A stretch of 64,000 nt of DNA. Origin: G963665085 sp963665085. GTDB taxonomy: Bacteria > Bacteroidota > Bacteroidia > Bacteroidales > JAAAOM01. The notes under the pieces were generated by a model that made no database searches, had not been told where the DNA came from, and saw only the letters and a program-made list of their open reading frames with translations. Positions 46,801-53,972 of the stretch are shown in pieces (position 1 is the stretch's first letter; every line of letters starts with the position of its first letter). The stretch lies in contig CAXXXS010000001.1 of assembly GCA_963665085.2 (NCBI GenBank), positions 3,410,001-3,474,000 of the forward strand, read 5' to 3'. Made by a program: the position numbers and the translations under genes.

Positions 46801-47809
46801 GGCAGAAAGCAGCAATAATTCCTATTGCATCTTTCTTGGCTTTGACATAAACCCTAAACGCAAAAATCCTTACGCCCCGTCAGCGGTGAAGCTCCGCTTT
46901 GCCATTGCCGACAGCCGTAAATACATCGTATTGCCTGCTTCGGGTGATACGGCAAAAGAGATTGAGCGTATTCAGGCTCGCAGTTTTCAGCTCAACGAAT
47001 CCCAAAAAGAAAGCCTGATTGAGCGTTGGGATGAAGCCATCAAAGCTTTTACAGCAGACAGGCAGGTTCGCTATATCGTTACAGGAAACATACTGCAAGG
47101 TTCAGCTGATTTTTCAGGCAAACTGGTCAGTTATACCACCAAAGGCAAAGGTGTTCAGAAAGGTATTTTGATGTCCGATGCCTGGTCACCTGAAAACGGG
47201 GACAATAAAGCCAATAGCTATGTAGTTGCCCCCATTGCAAAGCTTCAAAAGCACATTATGAGCCTGAGAAGCGGTGCGACAATCAGCACCGAAAACAAAA
47301 TTACCATCGGTCGCCATTTCGATGATACGTTCCGGGTTATTATGCCTAAAACCAAATCACACATTCCCATTTACACGGACAAAGAAGTGATTAAGCTTTT
47401 GGCAAACAGCCGTGACGGTTTTGAAATGGTTTCAGGTAATATGAAAGCAACGGTTGAAGAAAGCAAAATGCCAAGACTGATTCAGTTGCTTGGTGAGCGT
47501 TTCAGCTTATCGGTTAAAATACCCCGTCATTACTTTGACGAATACCTTGAGAAAGGTGCAAAACGCAGTGATACTGTTGACAGCCTGACCAAAGAGGCTA
47601 TGGAACTTTTTGAGATTGATAAAAAGGAGTTCCCCAAACGACTGGCCAAGCAGAACCAATCAGTACCCAAAGGCAAAACCATCAACATTGAACAGGGGAA
47701 GAAATTACAGCTTGTGAAGCTCCGTGCAAAGGCAATCCTGATTAAACAGAAACAGCTTAAAGCGGTTGCAGGTATTGGCTCTCACCCTAAAATCAGGACG
47801 GTACTATGA
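43862..47809 (+). CDS. Strawberry-notch-like superfamily 2 helicase, 1,315 aa
   Basis: Walker A 'GDQTGIGKGRTAAALIRYG' near residue 150, 'IIMDEAHNASGSS' near 277, 'FLSATFAKRPDNM' near 305, and the Sno-specific C-terminal block with 'INQSGSTGASAHAI' and 'EIQKRGRINRTGQ' (about 620-680). These are diagnostic of Strawberry-notch helicases, common in phage and plasmid polyvalent proteins. The remaining 600 residues are beta/coiled and unassigned. It ends with KLRAKAILIKQKQ plus a short tail. It probably remodels incoming or replicating DNA. The stop overlaps the next ATG. Confidence 0.8.
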   Translation: MKSDIKFCKNSITVKFGNTPPKHISSRLIELGFESTNNKSFVRTQKLAQNEHEYLQGMFGHKGLGMAYIPAAEKGFILDTTVPDSMGHEMHIAIRKIKKSIGMPLFDFVARKLDYDNDELVKALSCEQIDAVSLAIYNIEKRGQGIIVGDQTGIGKGRTAAALIRYGVKQGLQPVFLSEKPNLFTDLYRDLSDIGSSALVPFIVNTKESKTDIKDKNGEVVYSAPEKPTQERIIKNQNVPGNYNFVCATYSQFNQPKKPAKQEFLSSVSDGNIIIMDEAHNASGSSNTGEFMQDVLRQTKGVCFLSATFAKRPDNMPIYAQKTSMSDANMSKEDLVEAITKGGVALQEILAAQLVSEGQMIRRERSFEGVEVNYIELKEKAQEQAGIADKITLIIRDIIGFQEKYINKQVEQLDKIAAAESKEVETRKGTEKAGVDNIPYFSKVFNVINQLLFSLNASDVADHAIKRLKEGKKPVIAFASTMGSFLEDMAKPDDIINGDFSSVLEKGLDSVLRYTEKDIDGQSEGKTFNISDLSEEAQYAYRDILKRIEQASTGITISPLDLIIQKIKDAGYSVGEVTGRKLCVQYNSTKKGNTAALVLNRKKENTADLFRQFNDNEIDCLLINQSGSTGASAHAIVTDKVPAEKVKQRVMVILQPELNINTEIQKRGRINRTGQIMKPIYDYIISSIPAQKRFMMMLKKKLKSLDANTTSNQKNSKSQLESDDFLNKYGDKVVRQYMLENPELNKALDNPLKFEGKDSDETPSEGDASKVTGRVAVLSVKEQEKFYQEVIERYNDYVEYLKQADEYDLEVEVLDLKAETLDRRVVIAGKGGRSVFGNDTYLEKCECNVLKKPYIKAELEKLIQKHLNGKHADSISEEIISAHEKHVQVKLTEDIKEVETKYKELIADIPNEKAYQKIPVFDKAAQNAYMDERVEELKTAESESITRLKTQSENRKTYLNSFFRFFKTGHGYYYPAVSFEAESSNNSYCIFLGFDINPKRKNPYAPSAVKLRFAIADSRKYIVLPASGDTAKEIERIQARSFQLNESQKESLIERWDEAIKAFTADRQVRYIVTGNILQGSADFSGKLVSYTTKGKGVQKGILMSDAWSPENGDNKANSYVVAPIAKLQKHIMSLRSGATISTENKITIGRHFDDTFRVIMPKTKSHIPIYTDKEVIKLLANSRDGFEMVSGNMKATVEESKMPRLIQLLGERFSLSVKIPRHYFDEYLEKGAKRSDTVDSLTKEAMELFEIDKKEFPKRLAKQNQSVPKGKTINIEQGKKLQLVKLRAKAILIKQKQLKAVAGIGSHPKIRTVL

Positions 47810-49827
47810 GCAGAGGACGCAAAATAGAATTAAGGACTGACCGATTTCCTGAACTCGGAGGTATTGATGAAGAAGTAGAAAAAGCTTTACAGAAAAAGCA
47901 GGAAAACCGTCAGTTCAAAGATGCCGGGAAACGGGTACATGGCTCTCGTAAAGAAATGGCAATGTATGATAAGCTTATCAGCTCATCTGATTTGAAGAGC
48001 ATTGAACAGGACGAAGCCACCGCCATTGAGCTAATCAAGAAAGACAAGGTGTTTCCGAAGATTGACCCACAGGCTGAAAAAGAAAACGGGACGGATGCAG
48101 GCTGTGCGTTTCTGAAAGTCAAAATCCGTCAGGCATTCCCTGCCGTTCCATACCAGAACACCAAGGAAGCAAGGCTTAAATATGTTGAAATGGCGGAAGC
48201 GTTTACAGCGATTTTAAGGGATGCTGTTATTATTGAAGACCTGAAAAAGCTCTTATCCGTTGCCACCGATGGAAGCATTATCGAGAAAACCGATTTCGGG
48301 ATGATATTCGGCAAGCAGCTCCGCAATCTTGTTTTTGTGATTAATGGTTACACCCACAATATAGGTGCAGCCAAACAGACATTGATAGATGCAAGGCAAT
48401 ATTCGGGAATCACAAAGGAAACTGCACAGCCACTTTACAATAACCTGAAAGCTTATTATGACAAACTAACTGAACGACAGCAGAAGTGTATTGATTCGGC
48501 AAAACGGATATTGTCAACCGCTGATATGAAACGCCACAAGTCAGAGGAACTGACCTTTAAAGGCGGTTTGCTCACTAGCATTCAGCAGGTTGAGCATTAC
48601 GTCCAGTATGTTGCTCAGGTGTGTACCCGTTTTATCAATGATTACAAAAATGAGTTCGATAAGCGGAAAGAACAGTTTCCATATAAGGAGTTTAAGCCTG
48701 ATTGGTCTTGGGCTGAAACAAAAAAGACTGCATCATCCAAAAGCAGTTTAAAGCCTAGGATTGAAGCAGTACCGTTGGCTTATATCAAGCGTACCGGGGG
48801 ATTGTTGATTGAGGAAGCCGATGAGCAGACGGTAATCAAAAAACTGCATTTTAAGTCGCTCACTTTGGGCAACTATGTCAAGGATGATGAAGCAAATGAA
48901 CATATCCGTCACTTTGTGGCATCCATCGCTGATTTGTGTGAGATTCTTGACATTAACCTGAGCATCAATGAAAATCTTGCCATTGCTTTTGGTGCATTCG
49001 GTCGTGGCGGTAAGGCTATGGCAACCTATTACCCGACACGCCAGCTTATCAACCTGACCAAGCGAAACGGTGACGGTTCTGTGGCTCACGAGTGGGGACA
49101 TTTCTTTGACCATTATCTCAATGGTTTTGCATTGTCATTGAAACCGCTTCGTTCAGAACAATACCTGAATACCATCATCGAAAGCCTTGGCTCTCACAAA
49201 AAGTATTTCATTGGCGGTAAGTCATCACCAACTAAGGATTGGTTTTGTGAATTATTGGACAGGGCTATCAATAAGTCCGTGCCAGATTCCCTGCTAAACA
49301 AGACCATTGCTGAACTGATTGTCATGCTTCGTTTTGGGTACTATCCGCTAACCAAAGAAGCCATCAGTTACAACGATTTTGACAAGACCAAAAAACGCAG
49401 AACCGACAGCTACCTGTTTTACCATTCAAATATCCAGGGGAGCTATTGGAGCAGTATTGCAGAGATGTTTGCCCGGAGCTTTGAGTGTTATGTGTATGAC
49501 AAGCTCAAATCAAAAGACAGGGTTAACAATTACCTGGTATCGGGAAGCATGTTTTCGTTTCCTGTTTATCCGCAAGGCAAGGAACGGGAATACATCAACA
49601 AATGCTTTGATAACCTGATTTATGCCATCAAAGAGCATTTAAAGCTCAAAAGCTTTGAACCTTTTACCGCCCAGCGTGCCGATGAATACATCGACCTGAC
49701 CGATGACGGGAAAGTCAATAAGGGTGTGATAGTCGGCAAAGAAAGGAAACTCAAGCTTGCCAAAATCCGGGCAAAGGCAATCATCATTAAACAGAAACAA
49801 GCCCTTGCGAAGGGAAGCGAACAATAA
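47806..49827 (+). CDS. LPD1-domain zincin-like polyvalent-type protein, 673 aa
   Basis: The segment 'LAIAFGAFGRGGKAMATYYPTRQLINLTKRNGDGSVAHEWGHFFDHYLNG' (about 388-437) matches LPD1, a large polyvalent-protein-associated domain with a zincin-type HEWGH site. Upstream is a helical region with a lysine-rich N-terminus. The protein ends 'KIRAKAIIIKQKQALAKGSEQ', the shared motif. Polyvalent proteins are delivered with DNA by phages and conjugative elements to counter host functions. A protease acting on host proteins is the likely role, by inference. Confidence 0.7.
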   Translation: MSRGRKIELRTDRFPELGGIDEEVEKALQKKQENRQFKDAGKRVHGSRKEMAMYDKLISSSDLKSIEQDEATAIELIKKDKVFPKIDPQAEKENGTDAGCAFLKVKIRQAFPAVPYQNTKEARLKYVEMAEAFTAILRDAVIIEDLKKLLSVATDGSIIEKTDFGMIFGKQLRNLVFVINGYTHNIGAAKQTLIDARQYSGITKETAQPLYNNLKAYYDKLTERQQKCIDSAKRILSTADMKRHKSEELTFKGGLLTSIQQVEHYVQYVAQVCTRFINDYKNEFDKRKEQFPYKEFKPDWSWAETKKTASSKSSLKPRIEAVPLAYIKRTGGLLIEEADEQTVIKKLHFKSLTLGNYVKDDEANEHIRHFVASIADLCEILDINLSINENLAIAFGAFGRGGKAMATYYPTRQLINLTKRNGDGSVAHEWGHFFDHYLNGFALSLKPLRSEQYLNTIIESLGSHKKYFIGGKSSPTKDWFCELLDRAINKSVPDSLLNKTIAELIVMLRFGYYPLTKEAISYNDFDKTKKRRTDSYLFYHSNIQGSYWSSIAEMFARSFECYVYDKLKSKDRVNNYLVSGSMFSFPVYPQGKEREYINKCFDNLIYAIKEHLKLKSFEPFTAQRADEYIDLTDDGKVNKGVIVGKERKLKLAKIRAKAIIIKQKQALAKGSEQ

Positions 49828-49858
49828 AAAAGCATTTTAAAACTTAATATCATACAGC

Positions 49859-50707
49859 ATGAGACTGACAATAAAAAATTACAAGGAAGCCACTAAGAAT
49901 ATTGATTTCAAAAAACTGCCAGAAGCTGCACAAGAAGCACACAAGGAATTTGATTCATTTGCTGACTTTTACAATGAGGACAAGGATATTAAAGAGATGC
50001 TTGATAACCATTTCAAGATTGTTGAGCCATATCTGAAAGATGAACCGAAGAAAAGCACAGCTCCAAAGAAAACACCTGCTTCAAAGTCAAAAACAAAGAA
50101 AACGGCAGGTAAAACTTCACCAAAAAAGACTGCATCTACAAAGAAGAAAGAACCCAAACAGGCAAAACGCAAACCAAACGAGGTGGAGTTAATGCCATTG
50201 GAAATAAAGATTATCAACCGCTATCTGGGTATGAACGGGAAAAGGGTATCGGAACGTCAGGTTTCCTTGCTTTATAAAGTGATTCAAAAGGCTGCAACCG
50301 AAAAAACCATCCGCAAAACAAGCAAGTACGCAGAAGAAATCAAGAAAATCGGCAACGACCTTGCAAGTACCTACAAAGAGATGGGTGATTCCTGTACGTT
50401 TCAGATTCCGGAGGCTTTGCATTCAAAACTGAAAAATATCGTTGACAGTTACGGTGTTTCACCTGCCATTGCTCTTATAAAACGCTTTATCAATCTTTAT
50501 GGGAATATAACCATTGAGAAAGCCCAAAGGCTACTCAACAGCATTAAGAATGCCAAAAAGAACGGTAAAGTATCAAGCTCGGATAATGCTTACGACAGGG
50601 TTAACCAGGTGCAGAAACATTTGGAGGATTACCTCGAAAGCGATAAGCTGCTTGTGACCAATATTCAGCTAAACGGACTGAAAGGCATTGCAAATTCGGG
50701 AAAGTAA
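49859..50707 (+). CDS. Lysine-rich linker protein, likely upstream half of a frameshift fusion, 282 aa
   Basis: The N-terminal helical domain (1-60) is followed by a histone-H1-like basic linker rich in K, T, P and A (about 62-110), then a helical C-terminal domain ending '...LNGLKGIANSGK'. The stop at 50705 is immediately preceded by the heptamer ggg aaa g (50698-50704), and the -1 frame is open into the RecA-fold ATPase. I therefore suspect a 496-aa fusion product as well as this shorter one. The basic linker suggests nucleic-acid binding. Confidence 0.6.
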   Translation: MRLTIKNYKEATKNIDFKKLPEAAQEAHKEFDSFADFYNEDKDIKEMLDNHFKIVEPYLKDEPKKSTAPKKTPASKSKTKKTAGKTSPKKTASTKKKEPKQAKRKPNEVELMPLEIKIINRYLGMNGKRVSERQVSLLYKVIQKAATEKTIRKTSKYAEEIKKIGNDLASTYKEMGDSCTFQIPEALHSKLKNIVDSYGVSPAIALIKRFINLYGNITIEKAQRLLNSIKNAKKNGKVSSSDNAYDRVNQVQKHLEDYLESDKLLVTNIQLNGLKGIANSGK

Positions 50708-50739
50708 AAGCCATCGCTTCAAAGCCCAAAAGTGGTGGC
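50698..50739 (+). promoter_or_regulatory. Candidate -1 ribosomal frameshift signal
   Basis: In the upstream frame the bases read G GGA AAG then TAA, the X-XXY-YYZ slippery pattern. Five bases later, gccatc (50710-50715) can pair with ggtggc (50734-50739) to form a six-pair stem. The -1 frame continues without stop into the ATPase gene. A plain frameshift mutation or sequence error would look the same. Confidence 0.45.
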
Positions 50740-50799
50740 AAAAAAACAAGGGCAAGCTTACAGGGAATTACTGACCCTGTTATCAATGGCAGTCAGGTA

Positions 50800-51348
50800 G
50801 TGTCCACTGACCAATTGGCAAAAATGAAATTCAGCACCCTATCAATCGGTGGAAAGTTCGGCAGGTTGCTCGGTAAGCCATACAAACCGTTTTACCTGAT
50901 GATTTACGGCAGAAGGTTTCACGGCAAAAGCTCGGTTGCTATGCTATTGGCTGATGCTTTGGTGAAAGGTGGATTGAATGTGCTGTATGTTTCCAATGAG
51001 GAAGGTGTAAAAGGCTCTTTACAGGAGAAACTGCTTCGCTTGCAGATTAGCTCTCCAATTGATTTTGTGGAGGATTACGACCCGAACCAATTTAAAGGTT
51101 ACGATGCCGTGTTCCTGGACAGTACCCAAACAGTCGGAATGAAACCCGATGAGTTCAAAGTATTGAAAAGGCAATTTCCGGGAACATCGTTCATACTTGT
51201 ATTCAAAGCCAACCGTGACGGCAGTTCAAAAGGCGGTAGCGATTGGGAGCATGATGTGGATGCCATCATGCACATCGAGAACCAGAATGCCACAATGGAA
51301 AAAAACCGCTTTCCGGGTGGAAGTACCGAAACCATTAAAATCTTTTAG
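50800..51348 (+). CDS. RecA/RadA-fold ATPase, at least 182 aa
   Basis: Walker A 'IYGRRFHGKSSVAMLLA' (about 45), then 'VLYVSNEEGVKGSLQEKLLRL', Walker B 'YDAVFLDST', and 'GGSDWEHDVDAIMHIEN' followed by 'EKNRF'. This order matches RadA/Sms-like RecA-fold ATPases. An independent start would be GTG 50800 with a poor ribosome site. The frame is open upstream through 50708, so the natural product may be a fusion with the Lys-rich protein. It could be a recombination ATPase or drive DNA packaging. The sequence favours the first. Confidence 0.65.
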   Translation: MSTDQLAKMKFSTLSIGGKFGRLLGKPYKPFYLMIYGRRFHGKSSVAMLLADALVKGGLNVLYVSNEEGVKGSLQEKLLRLQISSPIDFVEDYDPNQFKGYDAVFLDSTQTVGMKPDEFKVLKRQFPGTSFILVFKANRDGSSKGGSDWEHDVDAIMHIENQNATMEKNRFPGGSTETIKIF

Positions 51349-51351
51349 GCT

Positions 51352-51687
51352 ATGGAGGAAATGACAATGAGATTCTATTGGATTGTAATTGGCGGTTTAA
51401 GTTCGCTGATAGTTGGGTTTCTCTCTTTCCTGATACGAAATGCCATATCCAATAATGCTACTAAGGAAAATGTTGATGCGAAAACCGATTTGCTTGAAAA
51501 GGATATTCAGCACTTGACAAAAGAATTGACTGATGCGGAAAACAAGTTCACCGTCCTGCATAAACGGATTTCTGATTTACGGGACAGCTCCAAAGAGATA
51601 TATGTGAGCAAAGAACTGTTCCACCAAACCATCAAACAGCTTAATGAGAAGCTGGACACCATCTTAAAATTTGTAGAGAAAAAATAA
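51352..51687 (+). CDS. Single-TM coiled-coil protein of the lysis region, 111 aa
   Basis: N-terminal TM helix ('FYWIVIGGLSSLIVGFLSFLI', about 8-28), then a coiled coil ('TDLLEKDIQHLTKELTDAENKFTVLHKRI'). This layout matches spanin-like or Rz-like proteins and some holin partners. It lies 3 bp after the ATPase gene and just before the holin-like gene, so a role in envelope disruption is likely. Confidence 0.5.
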   Translation: MEEMTMRFYWIVIGGLSSLIVGFLSFLIRNAISNNATKENVDAKTDLLEKDIQHLTKELTDAENKFTVLHKRISDLRDSSKEIYVSKELFHQTIKQLNEKLDTILKFVEKK

Positions 51688-51718
51688 CAGGCAATGCCTG
51701 AGATAATGATAAAACAGA

Positions 51719-52126
51719 ATGAAGCTATTCAAAAAAATGATAAACGCAGGAACAGCCGAAACCCTGAAAGAAGGCACAAAACTCATTGATGAGATTTTCA
51801 CCACACAAGAGGAAAAGCTTCAGGGCAAAATGGAGCTTTTCAAAATGGCAGTTACCGACCGTGATTCAGCACGGGATATGTATTCAAAAGACAGTTGGCT
51901 GCAAAAGACTTTTGCCATCTTCTTCCTGGTCGCATGGTGCGGACTGACATTTATAATGCTCAATTACTTTGTATTTAACTCCATAAAGTTAGATGATTGG
52001 CAGATTGCCTTTGTGAGCAGTATCAACGGTGGCATATCCACCAAACTAAGCACCATAATCGACTTTCTTTTCGGTGGTGCAATCAGCGGTGTAAATGATG
52101 TGAAACTAAAATCTAAACGTAAATAA
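51719..52126 (+). CDS. Holin-like membrane protein, 135 aa
   Basis: Residues 1-55 are soluble and helical. Then come TM 'TFAIFFLVAWCGLTFIMLNYFV' (about 63-84) and a second hydrophobic segment near 103-125. It directly precedes and overlaps by one base the endolysin gene (ATGA junction), the standard holin-endolysin order. It would permeabilise the inner membrane for endolysin release. No specific holin family is recognised. Confidence 0.6.
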   Translation: MKLFKKMINAGTAETLKEGTKLIDEIFTTQEEKLQGKMELFKMAVTDRDSARDMYSKDSWLQKTFAIFFLVAWCGLTFIMLNYFVFNSIKLDDWQIAFVSSINGGISTKLSTIIDFLFGGAISGVNDVKLKSKRK

Positions 52127-52692
52127 TGAAGACTTTTGACGAATTATTTGATGGGGTAATAAAACACGAGGGTTTTTATGCAAATGTTGCCGGAGACAGG
52201 GGCGGTGAAACCTACATGGGGATAGCCCGGAACTTGCACCCAAATTGGAAGGGTTGGATGCTTATTGATGTTTACAAAGAAGCGTTTGGTGAGATAAAAC
52301 GAAACACTAAAATTGAGAATCCGGAACTCACTCAAATGGTAAAGGGTTTTTACAAAAAAACGTTTTACGATTCATACAGGATTGGTGATATTAAAAATGG
52401 TTCGTTACAGGAAATCATCTTTGATTGGTGCGTTAATAGCGGTCATTGGGGTAGTCGTGGCGTTCAGCGTGTATTAAACCAATTTTTCAATGCCGACCTG
52501 AAAATGGATGGTATTATTGGGAATCAAACTTTATCTGCAATTAACGCTTGCGATTCTAAAACGTTGTTTGATGCAATCAAAATATCCCGTATCAGGTATT
52601 ATCACACAATTGCAAAGAAAGGTGAGAATCAGAAGTTTTTGAAGGGGTGGTTGAGAAGGATTGAGGCGATTGAGTTTGAAGAATCTGATTAA
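52126..52692 (+). CDS. GH108 endolysin (N-acetylmuramidase), 188 aa
   Basis: Starts with 'VIKHEGFYANVAGDRGGETYMGIARNLHPNWKGW', the E-G-(G/F)-Y motif of glycoside hydrolase family 108 with catalytic Glu at residue 15. The C-terminal half has 'NQTLSAINACDSKTLFDAIKISRIRYY', the peptidoglycan-binding region typical of the family. It hydrolyses cell-wall glycan to release progeny. With the upstream holin-like gene it completes a lysis cassette, strong support for a viral origin. Confidence 0.85.
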   Translation: MKTFDELFDGVIKHEGFYANVAGDRGGETYMGIARNLHPNWKGWMLIDVYKEAFGEIKRNTKIENPELTQMVKGFYKKTFYDSYRIGDIKNGSLQEIIFDWCVNSGHWGSRGVQRVLNQFFNADLKMDGIIGNQTLSAINACDSKTLFDAIKISRIRYYHTIAKKGENQKFLKGWLRRIEAIEFEESD

Positions 52693-52700
52693 TAAAAGTT

Positions 52701-53612
52701 TTACCATCGTTCCATTGAGCGATGACTAATACCAAGCATTTCGGCAGCTTTTCGCATATTATTAAAGTTAACGTTCAAGCTCCAATTCCTTAGTGACCTC
52801 CTGAAATTTTTTAGCATTTCATCATACTTTATATCTTCATTAAAAACGAATGAATTATCGTCATATATTCTTTGAGCAGGATATTTTAAAATTGCTTCAA
52901 AGTCCTTTTTTACCAATTCAAATATTTTTGATTCTTCTAATTGTTCTGCTGAAATTTGATGAAAGTTCCAGTTTATAACAATTTTATCAAGGTCACGAAA
53001 ATTACCATACATATTTCCTGCAACTAAATCAAGCCAGTCTTTAAATTCATCACTTTGTGGGTATCTGTTATGATATTCATGTTGTTCATTGAAGAATTTT
53101 TTCCACGTTTCTTCAAAGTCGCTATAAATCGTTCTTTGCGTTTCATTAAAGTTTGGAAAGGTGACAACAAATTGACTAACCCGGTCGTAGAATTTTGAGT
53201 TCAATATTCTTCTATCTTGTCTTAACTTTTCAATTGGCAAACATGAAGTAAAAATGATTCTAATCTCCAAGTTCTTTTCTTTAAGACCAAATTTACCATT
53301 GTGGGTGGAAATTATATTAAATATTAACTCTTGACTTTTTGGTGAAAGCTTCTCTACTTCTTCTATAATAAGGAATTTATTATTTGCTTTATTAAAGACA
53401 CCTTCCCAGTACTCAGTTGAATCCTCAGTTAAGCCAGAATCTATAAATATTGAGTTATCCTTGCTTTCATTGCCTGTTATGCTTTTAATGTTTTGTGAAA
53501 TCCAATGGGTCTTACCAACACCACTATCTCCAAGAACTAAAATTGAAAATCTACCAGGATATTCCATCATTTGTTTAAGGGTATGGATAGCCTTTTTTCT
53601 TATCTCATGCAT
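52701..53612 (-). CDS. AAA ATPase with C-terminal Fis-type helix-turn-helix, 303 aa
   Basis: Walker A 'VLGDSGVGKTHWIS' (about 27-40), Walker B 'FLIIEEVEKLSP', sensor region 'IRIIFTSCLP' and, at the very C-terminus, 'NMRKAAEMLGISHRSMERW', a Fis-like recognition helix. The layout is that of an NtrC-type activator without a receiver domain. The GAFTGA loop that contacts sigma-54 is not present. It is transcribed away from the 53.8-58.6 kb cluster and probably regulates it. Convergent with the endolysin gene, with a 9-bp gap. Confidence 0.65.
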   Translation of the reverse strand: MHEIRKKAIHTLKQMMEYPGRFSILVLGDSGVGKTHWISQNIKSITGNESKDNSIFIDSGLTEDSTEYWEGVFNKANNKFLIIEEVEKLSPKSQELIFNIISTHNGKFGLKEKNLEIRIIFTSCLPIEKLRQDRRILNSKFYDRVSQFVVTFPNFNETQRTIYSDFEETWKKFFNEQHEYHNRYPQSDEFKDWLDLVAGNMYGNFRDLDKIVINWNFHQISAEQLEESKIFELVKKDFEAILKYPAQRIYDDNSFVFNEDIKYDEMLKNFRRSLRNWSLNVNFNNMRKAAEMLGISHRSMERW

Positions 53613-53779
53613 ATTAATGTGCTTTTTTGCGTATATAATGGTATATTATTGCGTAGTCAAATTTACATTATATTATTCAATTATTTTTACAAGTATAATT
53701 CTAATGCATTATGAATTTGAAGTCTGAACAAACCGAAAAAAGACTATAACTAGAAGTAGGATTTCCAATTAATGTAAAC
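53613..53779. promoter_or_regulatory. Divergent control region of the cargo cluster
   Basis: ttgcgta occurs at 53627-53633 and 53649-53655, a 22-bp period (two helical turns), around a dyad ataat/attat (53635-53649). The sites lie just upstream of the AAA-Fis regulator gene and fit an autoregulated operator. The rest is AT-rich, and no other gene is supported. Confidence 0.45.
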
Positions 53780-53920
53780 ATGAAAAATAATAAATCGAGT
53801 AACCATCAAGCAGACATTAAAAATTCCAATAAAGGAACAAGTGGAACAAATAAGACCTATGACAAGAATCAAGGTAATAGAGGTACACAGCTCAATCCGA
53901 ATCAAAAAGGAAAGAAGTAA
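53780..53920 (+). CDS. Small disordered peptide, 46 aa, possible modification substrate
   Basis: A hydrophilic peptide rich in Asn, Lys, Gly, Ser, Thr and Gln with no hydrophobic core. It carries 'NKGTSGTNKTYDKNQGNRG' and ends 'NPNQKGKK'. I recall similar short proteins with the GTSGTN...YDKxQGNRG...NPN pattern in unrelated bacteria, without known function. It is the first gene of the cluster, 52 bp ahead of the glycosyltransferase. Its size and composition make it a candidate substrate for glycosylation or radical-SAM modification, but no leader-core structure is evident. Confidence 0.6.
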   Translation: MKNNKSSNHQADIKNSNKGTSGTNKTYDKNQGNRGTQLNPNQKGKK

Positions 53921-53972
53921 TTAATCTTAGGAATGCTCTATTAATTTAGAGCATTCCATTTCATTAGAAAAC

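Noticed and set aside
50800..51348. Calling the RecA-fold ATPase a large terminase or A32-type packaging ATPase
   Set aside because: The motif order (VSNEEG, DVDAIMHIEN, EKNRF) matches RadA/KaiC-like proteins, and no nuclease domain is present.
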